Positions 11,885 through 24,852 of a DNA stretch of 64,000 bases are shown here, piece by piece. The position numbers and the translations under genes are program-made. How positions within the stretch are numbered: the first letter of the stretch is position 1; each line of letters opens with the position of its first letter. The notes beneath the pieces were generated by a model that was not told the origin of the DNA, did not search any database, and worked only from the letters and a program-made list of their open reading frames with translations. Source of the DNA: Coprinellus micaceus (taxonomy: Eukaryota; Basidiomycota; Agaricomycetes; Agaricales; Psathyrellaceae); the NCBI GenBank assembly GCA_951394405.1, contig OX596337.1:2480001-2544000 (forward strand), in the 5' to 3' direction.

Positions 11885-14800
11885 CGGACCCGCACTCCCC
11901 CTCGGCGAATCTCGACGCAGTCCGACCTGGTTTCGGTTGTTCTGCTCCAGACCTCTCACTACCTCTCAGCTGGTCGATTTGATCTTGGGCGGTTCTTATC
12001 TCTCGCCGACTGATAATCAACTACTTGTCATGCCTTGCCGCTCCCCATGCATGCATCCCTCCTTCTGTTATGCCGAACCTCGTCGCCGGTTCAACTCGTT
12101 ACTTGATGAGATCCATCATTTTTTTCTTTTCCAAGCCGCGGTCGATTCCAGTCGAATCCTCCCACTCACTAGCCTTCCTTGAACACCCTCCGGTCCGCAC
12201 TCCCCCATACTCTCTCACTCCCGCATCCCTCTCCCGCAGATGTGTATCACCGCCCCCTCTTCTTCGCTCTCACTCGCAAAAAAAAACACCAACCATTACA
12301 GGCCTTGGTGGTATATCTATTCTGTATCTATCAGCCAGCCATAGCGCTGCGCAAGTTGTACATATCCGAGCTTCCATTTCATTCTGTTGTATCCTACCAT
12401 AACCATACCGAGCATTTCCCATCTTATCTCATTGCATGACTCGTTGCACTTGATTTCTGGCCGTTAGGCACCGCATCGCATCGGTTCTTTTTCGCATACC
12501 CATCCACCCATGATACCGAACCTGTCCTCTCTCCTCATGTTCATTGTTCCGACCGTCGAGTCCTGCTACCCCCCACCCCTGGCCGAGCAAGGGATGATCG
12601 AGTATTCGCACCTTTCTTGTAGTGTGGACCCTTATCCGACACGCTTTTGTTGTACTTTTACTGTTTGTATACGCCATCCACCCAGCCATCCCGTTTACGT
12701 TTAGCGCTTAGCTTGAGCTTTGCCCGGTAATCTCTTGATGTTTACCTTGCACATTACTACTTGTTGTTTGCGTTTTGGCTCTGAACTTTGTGTATTGTGT
12801 TCGTTAGGCTCGCGTTGCTATAGCCTGAGTGATCGACCCCGGCTGAAGAGATTGCATGTACCGTAGGCTTCTACCCCCACTCTGCCAATTTAACTACTGT
12901 CCGACAATCGCCCCAGAATGTCGACATATGTAAGAACTCGGGGTAATCCAAGATAAATTGATAGGTCTGGAAACGGGTGGCTTGGAGGGACGAGAATGTG
13001 CGTATCGAATAAAGCGGGGAACGCGAAAAAGACGACTAGTCGACTAGATATCTACAACGGGTAAGTAGGTAGCCTGTCGATGCGTCGTGCTCTTGGTCCC
13101 AAAGACAGAATACCCTACAGAGCGAATGCGAGGGTCAAAGATTCGGGAAATGAAATCGAAGGAAGAAAAAGGGAAATGAAAAGAAACCGAAGCACAGAAA
13201 CAAGCAAGTAATACACCATACGCGGTTAGCGTTCGTCGTTTGGAGCTAAGGTGCTCAGAACCAAGGCGTGCTGGTGCGATAGTCGTCTTTATCGTTCAAG
13301 GGACCTGGGCAGGGCACCAAGGCGATCGAGCTCTGGCAGTTTGCTTGTACTCTGGGAGGAGAATCAAAGGTGGCAGTGAGGCAAGCCTTGTGGTGGAGAC
13401 GGGGTCCGCGTAGGGAACGCGTGAGCCTTGGAAGCCGCGCAAGCGGTGAGAATGACTTTCTAGACCACCTTGCGAGCCTCCCTCTTGGAGGGCCGGGCGG
13501 TTCTCTGAGTAATTTCCGCCATGACACAAGCTGTCGGTGGTGTTCCTTCTCGAAACCAGTCTCCCAATACCATCGACACGCCTCTTCCTCCCGAGAGCCC
13601 CGAGGACGCTGGGGGGATCAGGGGAAGGACAGGTGCGGAGAGTCGGTTCCGAAGGGGTGGTCTGGAATTCCTGAAGCCGAAATGAAGGTGAGGACGAGCA
13701 GAAACCCATTATCTTGCTTCGGCCACGATGGGGATCATGGTACTTCCTCGAGGGCTACCTTGTCATGCGGATGAGAGCTATCTCTGGTGGTATTTGGTGT
13801 GGGATCATGATGCTTGAAGTGTAATTAAACGACAGGGACCTGGCAAACGGTTCGAAGAGACCTCCCGATCCGCTGACAATGACAGACTGGTGACCGAGAA
13901 TCCCGACTGACGACTTGGTGCGGAATGGGGGCAGCCATTTCGGGCAAGCCATGCCCTTTCTGCGGACGGCAGGTTTTTATACCACTCATCCCAGAGTACC
14001 TGATCCTGCACGAGTTGGTCCCGAGACAACTCATTTGCAGACGTTGACCCTTCGTGAGCAGGTTGGGTTGAACACCGCTCCTGGGTTTTCTCGGAGGCAT
14101 CGACCAAGACCAAGGTCAGCTCCAACCATCTTTCCATGACTGCAATGGGTGAGGAATTGAGGTACCAGGGTTGCGGATTTTCGTAAGTCCTTGGGCGGGT
14201 TACGGCACCCCTTCTTCTGTCGTCTCTCCATTGCATGCTGCGTCTTCAGCCTGACAGAAAGTGGGTTGTCTGTCTGAGTTGCGATTTGAGTGGTGCAGAA
14301 GCCGGTTATTGCAAGTGGTGTATGATTGGAGGTGGGGGAGATGAGTTAGGGAACAAAGGCTCAAAATTCGAATATTAAGTAAGAGAGCAGCGTTGGGTGC
14401 CACTGACATGTGAGTGATAGTCGCGGTCCAAGGTCAGGAAACAGTGGAAGGCTGGCAACCAAACACCCCTACACATCCCAATCAAGCAAGACACCCCTTA
14501 GTATATTGAATGCCGGTTGAAAGACCGGACTCAACGCCAACCTTGCCCTCTATGAGCCTCGTGCCCTCCCCCACGTTAGAAGGTTCATCGTATGTCGGCA
14601 AGATCGTATCCCCTCATGGAGCCCACGCTCATCCCGGGTTAATTGATGGTGTCCCTCAGTCGTCCCCCAGTTTTCTGTCCCACGTCGCGAGGTGTGACCG
14701 GTAGATATGATTGAATGCATCTACCGTGCATATCCCGTTGGTATTGAATAAGGAAATAATATGGGATATTACGCCGTCAGTCACAAAGTGGAGACGCGGG

Positions 14801-17800
14801 ACCATCTCTTCACAGGTCGGAGTCCCTATCTGTAATAAATTCGAAGCGTGATAATAGTGAGAGGATGGCTGGAACCGCTACGGAAACGAATTGAGGCTCA
14901 CAGGAAACCTGGGGGGATATATATCGTCTACTTTTAGTCTTGAACGTCGGAAGGGTCATATCTATTCTCATGTAGCTTCTCCTGGGCGCCTAAACGCAAT
15001 TCAATGACTAACAGAGAGGCGGACCTCTCCCGACCGTCAGACAGGTTATTGAACCGAAATGAACCCGTGACCCGAGTCTATTCAACTCTATTGCCACAGA
15101 TCTGTACATTAATGTATTAGCCGACGAAATGGGGAGTGAACGATTGGGTTCAACTGGCCTCTGGAGCGAAACCCTAGGGGTGGCCCCGACTGGAAGCGGA
15201 AGTTCCAGACAAAACCGTGAATGGGGGGCCTTCTTTTCAAAACGAGGGGGAAAGAGACGTATGGGGTAGATGCTTCATTGAGGAGTCTCCCTTTTTCGAT
15301 AGCGACGCGGTCATAAGTGTGTCGGTACCCAAAGATCCATCCGCCTGGGGCTTACCGCGCCCATTGGCCTGCAACCCCAGTCATAGCGGCTATCGTGGAG
15401 GGTCTATAGAAACAAACACCTCAGCTCAGGGAATGCGTGGTGGGCGGCGATGATCGAATCATCCTCCGGGAGCTAAGTGAGACCAGGGTGTTAGTGGCTT
15501 CGTTCATTAAACAGGCGAGCAGGGGTGGAGGAGAAAAGAAAATATACCCTTCCTGCATCGGGAACGGGCGTATCAGTATCAACGCCAGCCCCGGGGTGCG
15601 TAGTTCGTTGTAGGTGCCATTTCATGCTCCCCACGTCTTCGGGTACATGGATGTGGGTGCACAATGGTGTGCGTGAGGGTGTTCGTTGGTGGTCGGGCTC
15701 ACTCAAACCAATCCAGCGCCGTATCACTGTACCTGTGCCCCCCTGTAAGTACATTCTTGATTGAATGGTGAATCAGATTCGGGGACTTTTGCGGATATTA
15801 AGGCCAAATACGAAGGGCCACGAAGCAGGCGCGAGATTGTGATATAAACTGGGGGGCGTTTTGGGTGAGCAGCACTCCATGGCCATCATCTAGAAAACGG
15901 GAAAAGTGAGCTGAAATGGGTTAGGGTGCCGTCCACAACTTACCTATCGACCAGCATGAAGGTTGCGATTTCCTTCGATAGGACGGGCCTGACAAGAAAT
16001 GGCCTGGTTCTGACGAATCTGTCCTGTGACTACACACTGCTTGAATAGAACCTCCATTCTGATGGATTAGAATGCTAGACAGGCCCTGGGGTTAGTTCAT
16101 AGACCGCCTGTGGGCGATGGTGTGGTTGCTGCGAGTTCGACAAGTAGACAGTTGAAGTCGTTGCCGGGGCTTCGAGTTGCGTTAGTTGGAACCCACGGCG
16201 CACAGATTCAAGCTTGTCAGGAAAGGCGCACCGAACGGTTTCCTTGGATATGCGCCATCTGAGCCGGTGACCAACATGCTATGTTGAGCTCAAGAGGTTT
16301 ATCGGATCCAAAGCTGCCTTAGATAGGCGGTGGGTCGGGCTTGGGGTCCTTGCGGGAATGTAAGCAGGCTCGGATATGTCGAAGGAGTCGGCCCCAAAAG
16401 GGGCTGGAAGAGCGAGTAGGCAGAAGGCAGCGTCTAATGTCAGAGGTAGTGATCCTCGAATGGGGTTTCGTTCATATGATGGGACCGGAAGGCAGACCCC
16501 AGTCTCGTCAGTGCATGTCCTACGCCGCGAAGCGATGCTCCCAACCTACCACAATGTGGAGCAGAGCGACTCGCCTCTATCCATAGAGCGTTAGCTTCGG
16601 TTCTAGGACATGGGGTAAGCTGGTCTTCGGTACGACATTAGATAACTTCAAAGGATAAACCAAGGAGCGCTGTCCGCGGCCCGCCCATCCACCTCGAGGG
16701 AATATAGCCAAAGCCAAAGTCAAAGCCAAACCACATGTTGTTCTCCGTTGATTTAGGTATAAGTATACCTTAGATCCATCTGGGGTAGACTGGGGCCTAT
16801 CAGTTAATTTAGGATGACGTTAACAGGACGAAACGCCGGCTCAGTCGCGTACTTGCCTGGTTCGGACGAAGCACAGAATTGTATAGGAATGTCCTTCGCG
16901 GGATGGTGAATTTGGGTGTATAGGCACCGTTCGTAGTGAAAAAACTGGTCTCAATTCTGCCGGAATGACCCCTGCGAGTACAAAGGTCGATCGTCAGCAT
17001 GCGTTTAATATCCGGGTATCCGGGAGTCTGGAGGTCCTACGAGGATTGTGAAGATCGGAGAGGTATCAATGCGTGATTCCAAGGGATAGTGTCATGAGGT
17101 CAGGGAGTCAGGGGTGAAACAATGCAAACAGTTGAACGGGTAGGGAGTAGACCGGACGAGAGTCCAAATGTTCCAATGATACCGCCAGTGCTGCCCTGAC
17201 ACCAGAGGGCGCCAGACGTCATTTGCAGGATATGCATACTCAGGTCACAATAGCAGCTCTCAAAAAAGGACAAAAGACATACGGGAGCGCCTGCAGATGT
17301 CCCTTCGACAAGCCTGGGATTATCGATGGACGGATAACATCATCGATAGGCGTCAATCAGCTCACCTTCCAGAGCCACAGATGTGGTGAGATTGCCCGTT
17401 GCCCGTATCTATCACAGATAATCTAGAGGCATCCCGGCGCGAAGATCCTAGTAGGTGAGCAAATAAACAGAGCGAACTCTAGACATACCTGCGTTGAGAT
17501 TCGATGCGTGTAGCTTGCTGGCCCCGTGTTGCAGGGATTAGAGGGTATTGAAGCGGTATGTATTACGGTACCTAGATAATACCAGGGCCAGGAACCTAAG
17601 ATACATGACCTATGCAGGGGGAGATCGAATGAATGGTGAAATAAATATGAGTGCGGTACGAGAGGTAAGTGGGTGACCGAGAGCTAAGCACGCGGGGGGT
17701 GATGGATGCCAGAGAATGCGAGGAGGCGGATTGGGGTGCAGTCCCAAGGAATGGAAGGATGTGTGGTACTTACTAAAGGGATGGATGAATCAGAAGATAT

Positions 17801-18103
17801 TGATATACTCGACGAAGATGCCAGGAGGGTGGATGAATGGGGACTGGTGCAAATGCAAATGCGAGAAGATGAGAACAAGATGAAAATGCGAAGTGGGAGA
17901 AGGAACCATGCAACAACGAGGAAGAGAAGGGGGACCTCTGCCAATGCCGAGGACAAAGCAGATTGGAAAGCGGAAAACTGAAAAGCAAATGACACGGATA
18001 GGCGGGTGTGCAGGTTTTGGACGCCTACGAGCGGAAGTGGCGCCGGTTATCGTGTGGAAGGGAAGGAGGTGACATGTGCCAAAGAAGCTAGGGAGAAGCG
18101 GGA
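11885..18103. other. Gene-free region of about 6.2 kb
   Basis: No convincing gene was found here, in a window that otherwise averages about one gene per 2 kb. The first part (about 11.9-12.8 kb) is pyrimidine-rich on the plus strand and may be 3' UTR of the CASTOR-like gene. From about 13 to 18 kb only short frames occur; the longest (minus 13805-14236, minus 13296-13709, plus 13370-13774) overlap each other and show no motif. A small hexamer repeat lies at 16706-16729. I saw no terminal repeats, transposase or reverse transcriptase motifs. Confidence 0.5.
16706..16729. repeat. Short tandem hexamer repeat, AGCCAA
   Basis: Four tandem copies of AGCCAA, the third with one change (AGTCAA). It lies in the gene-free region; no function is implied. 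Confidence 0.7.
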
Positions 18104-20228
18104 TCATGCGGACAGTAGGATACCATTTCTCTGGGCTACGCTGAGATACCAGTCGTCAAGAGGAGGAAGTTCATCCTCCTCTTCGTCGTCGAAGTAGAAG
18201 ATAGATTTTCCGGGGCGAGGAGGTAACTCGTGTCTCTCGTCCATTTTACTGGAGGGATTCCACGGCACGTCTTCAGGGGTGCCTTCAAGGCATGGCGAGG
18301 CGTAGTGAAGGTCGTCTTCTTCCTCATCGTTACGGTCATCATGTGCGTCGGTAAGTCCCCAGGAAAGGTAGCGGTCGTCGTCTTCTAGCTCCATCGGCGT
18401 CATCGGTTCTGGGGAGGCAGGCTCGGACGGGCTGTCGCAGGACTCGTAATCATAATCCTCGTCGCTCGAGTCGAGGTGGTCATAGAATGGGGATCCCTCC
18501 ATGTTGACGAAAGAGACGTGTGGTGAAGGGACGATGAGATATCGTCCAAAGCCACCATCCTGCGGATCATTGGTGGCCGTTGCGTAAGGTACCCAGGGAT
18601 CTTGCTGAGGAGGAGTACATAGCATGATATGAGGGGCGGTGAAGGGATTAGGGGAATCGAAAATCACGACTCCAGGGTATCCTGCGCACTTCAGCAGGGG
18701 CTATGCAACCGATTAGAACGCGAGGGGGCTGCGATCTGAGAAGACAGAACTAACCTCGGCTGGATCGCTCCATTGGAATGGGCTTTCGAGGGTCTCGAGG
18801 AATACTTGATCCTCATATCGCCTTCTATGATTTTGTGCTCGTTCGCAAGCCTCGATCGCCTGTACAAAAACGCCTAATTAGCACCCACAGAATACGACTC
18901 GAAGCAATCGCATTAGATAACCCACCACAGCTTTCAATCGATGGCGCTGTAGAGCAGTCACAACATGGTACATGGTCAACCTCTCGTTCGCGGTGACATC
19001 CGTCTGAAGAAGGTGGGGTTCCCAGTTAGCCGGCGGGGTTTTTTTTTTGATGGTGATGTATAAGAGTGTACAAGCGTGCCAGGAACACATACCAAGTGAT
19101 TGAATTGTGATCTGCAAAATACGCGACGCGGAATGCCGAATTCCGTCAATGGCCTGTCGTCACGAGTCCGTGGAACTGGCCAATAGCAGTGCTCCTCAAG
19201 ATATGGCTTCCGTGCCAAGCGGATGGGGTCGCGCCATGGTACCGTCAGGAGGTAGGGATTCTGCAGGTGGTAGTCGACGCGATTTCGGTACGGGATGTAG
19301 AAACCGTCCACAGTTTCTTCGACGGGCGTGACTACGATGTGGGGAACGACCTCCGGGCATGTCGAGGTCAGCACAATGTTGGTTCTGACGGCAAAATAGT
19401 CGCGTAATGCGTCCTGTCGGGTAAATTTTAAATTGGGTTAGACGCGTGAATAGTGAGCCAGGCGCGTCGCGGTAATGAAGGAACGTACGTTGTCGCGTTC
19501 AGCAAATGTTTTGGTCTCATCATACTCCTCCTCACAAATGACAGTGGGTTGTATGCTGCATAGCTGGTTGCAAGGTCACGTCACCCAGCGCCAAACTATG
19601 GGAACGCGAATGCACTTACCATGTCGGCTATTGAGTCGGTCGGTGGTTGTGGTCCAGAAGGGGAGAAGTTGAAAAGGGCCTGAAGCACTTCTTCAGCTGG
19701 CGCAGCAGACCGCCACGCCTCCTCGTGCGACGTGCACGAGGGCATTCCGGAGTTGCGGCCTGCTTTCGTACTTTCAACTGACGCCCATAAGTCGACGCTT
19801 GACACATTTTTATGCGCGTAAAAGGGTTCTTGGGAGCCGTCCGACCTGTCGACTCCCTGCAGTGTCCGTGAATGCGATGCCTGGTCCATCTAAGAGCTGT
19901 TAAGCGCTTTCCTGCCAGCAGGCAAGCCTCGAACACGCACCATACAGACCGCTGCTTTCCTTGGCTCCTTTCTGGTCCTTCCCCAAGGTCTCCGCTCCTT
20001 CGCCGGGGAAATGGCCTCGCTGTTCGAGGGTGATGTTATGGTTCCGGCCAGCGTCGATGGCGTCGTTGAAGTTTGGTCACCCCCGTCCGTCCACGTGATC
20101 GCGACATCGTGCTGCCCTGAGGCGTTCGGTGTTAGGGGCGGCATCACTTGCTGAGGCCTCTTGCGCAGTGTGAGGGACGACTCTAGGGCGGCAAGGAGGG
20201 AAGATAGCCGAGGTTTGGGAAGAGGCAT
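18104..20228 (-). CDS. Hypothetical protein with acidic C-terminus (577 aa)
   Basis: I do not recognise this family. Exons in coding order: 20228-19941, 19889-19620, 19563-19489, 19413-19093, 19003-18926, 18859-18755, 18700-18104. All seven join without a stop. The middle is the most conserved-looking part, with a folded character (EEYDETKTFAERDNDALRDY, then a segment rich in Tyr, Pro and Arg, then TDVTANERLTMYHVVTALQR and an Arg-rich helix ending WSDPAE). The last exon carries VVIFDSPNPFTAPHIMLCTP and then a long acidic tail with DSSDEDYDYE and DRNDEEEDD. The N-terminal 180 residues are Ser/Pro-rich and probably disordered. There is no signal peptide or membrane segment. Every intron falls between codons (phase 0). 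Coding status is well supported; function is unknown. Confidence 0.75.
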
Positions 20229-20778
20229 GATGGCGCCAATTAAGGGAAGGTGACAATGGTAAAGCTGTGGCTTGGGCACGTAGATCACGAGCTGTCTGTG
20301 TCACTGCCTAACTATTAATCGATGCGATGTCCAACGGCAAGCACTGCATACTGGACTTTACCTACAGTGAGGGGGTGGCAGAAAGCAACGAATATAACAA
20401 ATGGAACCTCGAAGGCGGCTTTGTATACTATCAGTGTGGCACAGACAACCCACCACCATCAAGACTGGCGATGCACGGTGGACACTCCGTGTCTCCTTCA
20501 ATAGGATTTGCGGGTGATGTTCCTGGGGTGAAACCAGACAATAGAATTTCCGCCAAAGTTCCCATTGAAGAAGTCATGTGGGATCCATTCATGGGGGCTG
20601 CCTGCAGAAGACTCTGTACAATGGTGAGAGTTGCCGTTGGTATGAAAGGTCGCATATGTCGAGTTGGTAGCAGTGGGAACGAGTCTAGCGAAGGTTCTGG
20701 TGGCCGTGGCTATGATACAGATTGTGATTCAAGTGAGCTAAAGATGAGCACCCCGCGACACTGTACGAGCCGCCATCA
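20229..20778. other. Intergenic, orphan promoter to SDR 3' end
   Basis: 550 bp holding the presumed promoter of the minus-strand orphan and the 3' UTR of the minus-strand dehydrogenase. A plus-strand open frame at 20327-20881 runs through it and over the last dehydrogenase exon; it was judged a shadow. Confidence 0.5.
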
Positions 20779-22892
20779 TCAATCCTTCTTGTTGGTTGAG
20801 ACCGGTGCAGCACCTTCTGAATTGCGACGCCCCGAAACTTTCACAAAGTTCTTCAGAACAAAGTCTGCTCCAGTGAGCTAGACAAAGGCATGAGGAAATG
20901 CACACACGGTCATAGGAATGGCTGGACATACCCATTGCGAGAAATCACGCACAAAGCTTGGCATGATGTTGACGAGGGGGGCGGTATAGGTATAGAAAGG
21001 AAGGTATATGGTCTGTGAGTGCTGTTCATCAAGAGCGGCGATGATTCGCTTCACGACCGTTACAGGGGGCAGGGACGGGGCTAGGAACTTGAACCAGAAG
21101 GCGGTATTGAACTCGGCTGTCTGGAATAATGGCGTTTGAATGTGGCCAGGGAGTAGTATTGTTGTCCGGATCTTGGGGGTTTTGTAACTGCTTCCTGTTA
21201 GGAAATGATTCGAGAGTGTATGGCGATAGCAAGCTCACCTGTGGTCCAGCTCATAACGCAGCGACTGGTCCAGGGCAATCAGAGCAGACTTAGATGCGCA
21301 ATAATCGGCTGTCAAAGGTACAGCATATACAGGATAAATGAAGTAATTTCCACATACTCATCTGGGACGCTGCAGTGATACCCAATACGGAAGACATCGT
21401 CACAATATGTCCTTCTTTGCGTTCAATTATTGCCGGGAGAAACGCTTTGAGTGTCCAGAAGTGGGCGAGGGTATTCACACCAAACGTTCTATGTCGTCGT
21501 CGATGTCAGCTCGCTAAAGGCGGCTTGAGTAGGCTGCGGTACTCACTGCTGAACGTCGTTGGGAGTAAGGTCCAGGATGAGCTTTCCTTGAGCAACTCCG
21601 GCGTTGTTAATGATGATCGTAGGGTCGCCGATCTGAAGCTCGGGGTGAGTCCGCAAAGCTAACACGACCGAAGGATGTGCATCACCTCTTCACGGATTCT
21701 GTCCGCGATAGCACTGACTTCTTCCCATTTAGAAACATCGCACTTATAGTAAGTTATGTTATCTGAAGCATGTTTCAATCAGGATCAGTCAAGACGCTCA
21801 GAGGGAACGAATGAAACGCACAGTTCTCCGTGACAATAGGGTTGACGTCTAACACAACCACTGTGACGTTCCGAACAGCCAGCGTATTCGCCAACAGCTC
21901 ACCCACACCCGAAGCCCCTGGACTATCATTTCAAATGCATGCCAGGGCCGAATGCAAGGCCAACGTACCTCCTGTAATCAGCACAATTTCGTCACCCCAG
22001 TCGAGCTTTGGAGGTCCAAACAGGAAGCTCCCCTGGTTCCTCCAAAGTCGAGAAGCCCAACGAATGAACCCTTCATGTCCACCAAGTCAAGCTGAGATGC
22101 GTACGAGGACAACAACAACTCACAGAAAAGCGAAATGACGACATAATACACCCCAAATCCAACGACACTGGTGTCGGTAACTTTGGCCCCCTGGAAGATG
22201 AAGAAAATAGGGATGAAGAACACAAAGAATGGACCTGGGGGCCGGTAAGTAACTGCGAATCAGTACAGTACTACCACGTACTGAACAGAGTATGGCTCAG
22301 AACCTTGACGAACAGATCCACGTCAAGGCTGTCGAAGATTGGTGAACCGTCTGGCGCTGGGGGAGGCATGGGAGCAGTGGCAGCCTTGAAGTTTGGGGGA
22401 AAAGAGGGTCGAGAGAGGCGCAGCCTGCACAAATAGATGATCCCTGAGTCAGATACCGATTATGCGGGGAGTATACGTACCTCTTCAGTGGAAAAAGAAA
22501 TGTTAGATAATGGGAGAAAGGTGAGGGTGCCAAGCGGGCGGCTTCAAGCCGGTGGTTGACACGTTGGGTTCGGACAATCAGGTCGCTCGAAACAGGCAAT
22601 CATTAATCAGCCCCTATAGAAGCCATGGAGGAGCGCCTAGTAGGACTCGTGCTATCCCTACTCATACTTACCACCAGCTACCGAGATCACGAAACCGATG
22701 CGAATTGGCGCCAAGTCTGGGCGCCAAACTCTTCTCCGATATTGCCTGGACTTTGCAATGCGCAACTATGCTGGATGGACCTGGGAAGGCGGGCCCACTC
22801 TCAGCATCCCGCCTGGCGGACTGAAGAGTCCGAGGAACAAAAAATGTAGGCGCTCACCGCGAAAGGATTTCCTCGACAAACGACGGCTGCAT
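20779..22892 (-). CDS. Membrane-associated short-chain dehydrogenase/reductase (retinol dehydrogenase/17-beta-HSD type)
   Basis: An NAD(P)-dependent classical SDR, probably on endoplasmic reticulum or lipid droplets and acting on lipid alcohols or ketones. Exons in coding order: 22892-22858, 22585-22481, 22424-22282, 22234-22124, 22070-21969, 21917-21822, 21762-21686, 21632-21547, 21488-21358, 21308-21239, 21187-20932, 20877-20779 (436 aa). The N-terminal third is hydrophobic ([12 protein letters not shown] and [15 protein letters not shown]). The Rossmann motif TGGASGVGE is at about 163, NNAG at about 232, the catalytic Ser in MSSVLG, and Tyr/Lys in YCASK at about 298-302, followed by PGHIQTPLF. 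The first exon ([12 protein letters not shown]) and its 272-nt intron are the weakest part; the acceptor before exon 5 is AAG. Confidence 0.88.
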
Positions 22893-22982
22893 AGCCGAAA
22901 ACGTGATTGGATCTCTCGATCGATTTGAAGCTCTTGAGCCTTGAATCTCCCTCTCTCCTCCACCTCCTGGATCAGTCTAGCC

Positions 22983-24852
22983 ATGGCAACCTCTGTTCCT
23001 GCCCGCCCTTGTAGCGACCACGATGTATCGACTATGGGCTATATAGAAAGCTCGTCGTTTGGCGACCTCACCGATACTGGTCTCTTGAAAGAACTTGTTT
23101 CTAGTAGTAGATGCCACGAGGGCGGAAACCCTGGGCAGGATTACAGGGTACGAGCATTTGAACTCACGGCGAAATGGCGATAGCTCTGAATAGAGCCATC
23201 CACGCAGATACCAGCTCCTGTACTAGAGCTCGCGAAGGTCCTCTCTGCCCCTCGAACTCCGCAGAAACCTAGATGCACATTGGAGACTGAGGAACCCGCG
23301 GGATCTGGACCACCGATTGCCTTGGGCATGGGCGTAGTACCAACGTCGAAGGAGACGCCGGTGAGTACGCATATGCAGCTAAAACCCCCGTCGCGATCGA
23401 GGTACTGAACAGCTCCTTCCACAGGCCCCAGCCCAAACAACAGGGGGCTTCCATGGGATACCAAGCGAACCGAGTCTGTCCACTGTGCTAGGGACTCTGC
23501 TGACGTTTAAGGACAACTTGAAGGAGCGGGTAGACTCCACACAGCCTCCAGAGCATGCCGCGGTAAAGGCGGGTCAAGCCTTCGACCTTCGCGCGAGCCG
23601 TCAGCCCCTGCCAGTGTTACCCGTCGAAGGGACGCGATCTGCAGCTCGCACAAAGGATCGTGTCACCTCACAAGGACATACTGCTGACAGACCTAACTGG
23701 GCATCTGCTCCCGATGAGCCCAAGGTAAGTGGTCAAGGTCACTGATGTTCAGTTCCAACCACTAACCAGGTGTCACAGAAAGATACCTGGCGGAACGTTG
23801 GGTCGAAAGGGAGCACGAACTCGGGTATTGCCCACCCCTCTCGCACTAATAAACGCCCTCGCCACCGCATGCGGAATAAGAGAGCACATTCGTCGACCAG
23901 TGGAAATCCCACTCAAACCCGAGAGTCCCCCCAAGGCTCGCCTCACGGACAGGACAACGCCCAACAATCATATCCCCCCTCGAACCCGTCTGGTCTCGCG
24001 GAACCATTGATGCTCTCAGCGCGCTTGCGACCTCCCTATCGATTGCCATTGACAGGACATCCTTCCCCGGGACCTACGGATGTCCAATATAATTATCTCC
24101 CAGGTCCGCCTGCTTCGATGGTCTTGACTGATCCAACAATAAGCTTTGGAATGGAATTCACTCGGCCTTCTGGCACTCTCGCACCGACCTGTGGCCCTGG
24201 TAATTCCAATCCGACGTTCGCCGGGGTATACGGTGGCCCGGGAAGAGGCGATTCGGCATCAGTCAAAAATACTTCGGACTTTGCTTCTCGACCGTCCGAG
24301 TACAACGAAGCAACCTCCCCTGCCATTGTCAACACATGGTCTAGAGTTCCGGGCCAGGGATGGTGCGAAGTTCCTCCTCTCTACTCTGAGGCTCGCGGGA
24401 AACCAATCGGTACTCGGTCGAACTTAGCTGTTTCACTTCGTTCTCGGTGGCCCCCTCAAGATTCCCCAGAAACGCTTCAGGGCAACTCCGCACCGACCCC
24501 TACCGACCATTCGCCATCTGTTTATCATCCTCATCCTAGGGACTCCGGGGACCTGAGCCACACCTTTGGTTTACGAGGATTTGGGAACCCGGCCCCCTCT
24601 CTGGCACAGTTCTCGCCGTATCCTCCTGTCGAGCCGCCACAGATTTGGGATCAGAAAGGCCAGCTGCAGACGCCGTTCAGAAACGACATTAACGGTGTGG
24701 GCACATCACACCAGTATACGAATCATTCCGTCTCTGGAAGTGGTATGTGATTTTGAATTTTCAGCCGAGATCTCGCCTAGACCAGACTGACAATTTTAGT
24801 GGATGCATGGGAGCGGGGTTGTTCGCGAAGATTTGGCCGGAATCTCGAGTGA
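22983..24852 (+). CDS. Hypothetical Pro/Ser-rich disordered protein (544 aa)
   Basis: I do not recognise this gene. Exons: 22983-23147, 23208-23360, 23425-23724, 23779-24742, 24800-24852. The N-terminal half has some structured character (GDLTDTGLLKELVSSSR; PSLSTVLGTLLTFKDNLKER), while the rest is rich in Pro, Ser, Gly and Asn and likely disordered, with a basic patch (NKRPRHRMRNKR) that could serve as a nuclear localisation signal. Intron 3 has two in-frame acceptors nine bases apart (after 23769 or 23778); using the first adds Val-Ser-Gln. Its start is 90 bp from the start of the divergent dehydrogenase. Reading frame and introns support a real gene; function is unknown, perhaps a nuclear regulator. 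Confidence 0.65.

Noticed and set aside
13296..14236. Minus-strand open frames of 137 and 143 codons in the gene-free region
   Set aside because: They overlap frames on the other strand, cannot be joined into a sensible protein and carry no motif.
16747..16770. Small palindrome around AGGTATAAGTATACCT
   Set aside because: Only 7 bp per arm in a non-coding stretch; expected by chance in 64 kb.
20327..20881. Plus-strand open frame of 184 codons beginning MSNGKHCILDFTY
   Set aside because: It overlaps the last exon of the well-supported dehydrogenase on the other strand and shows no domain or splice-linked partner.
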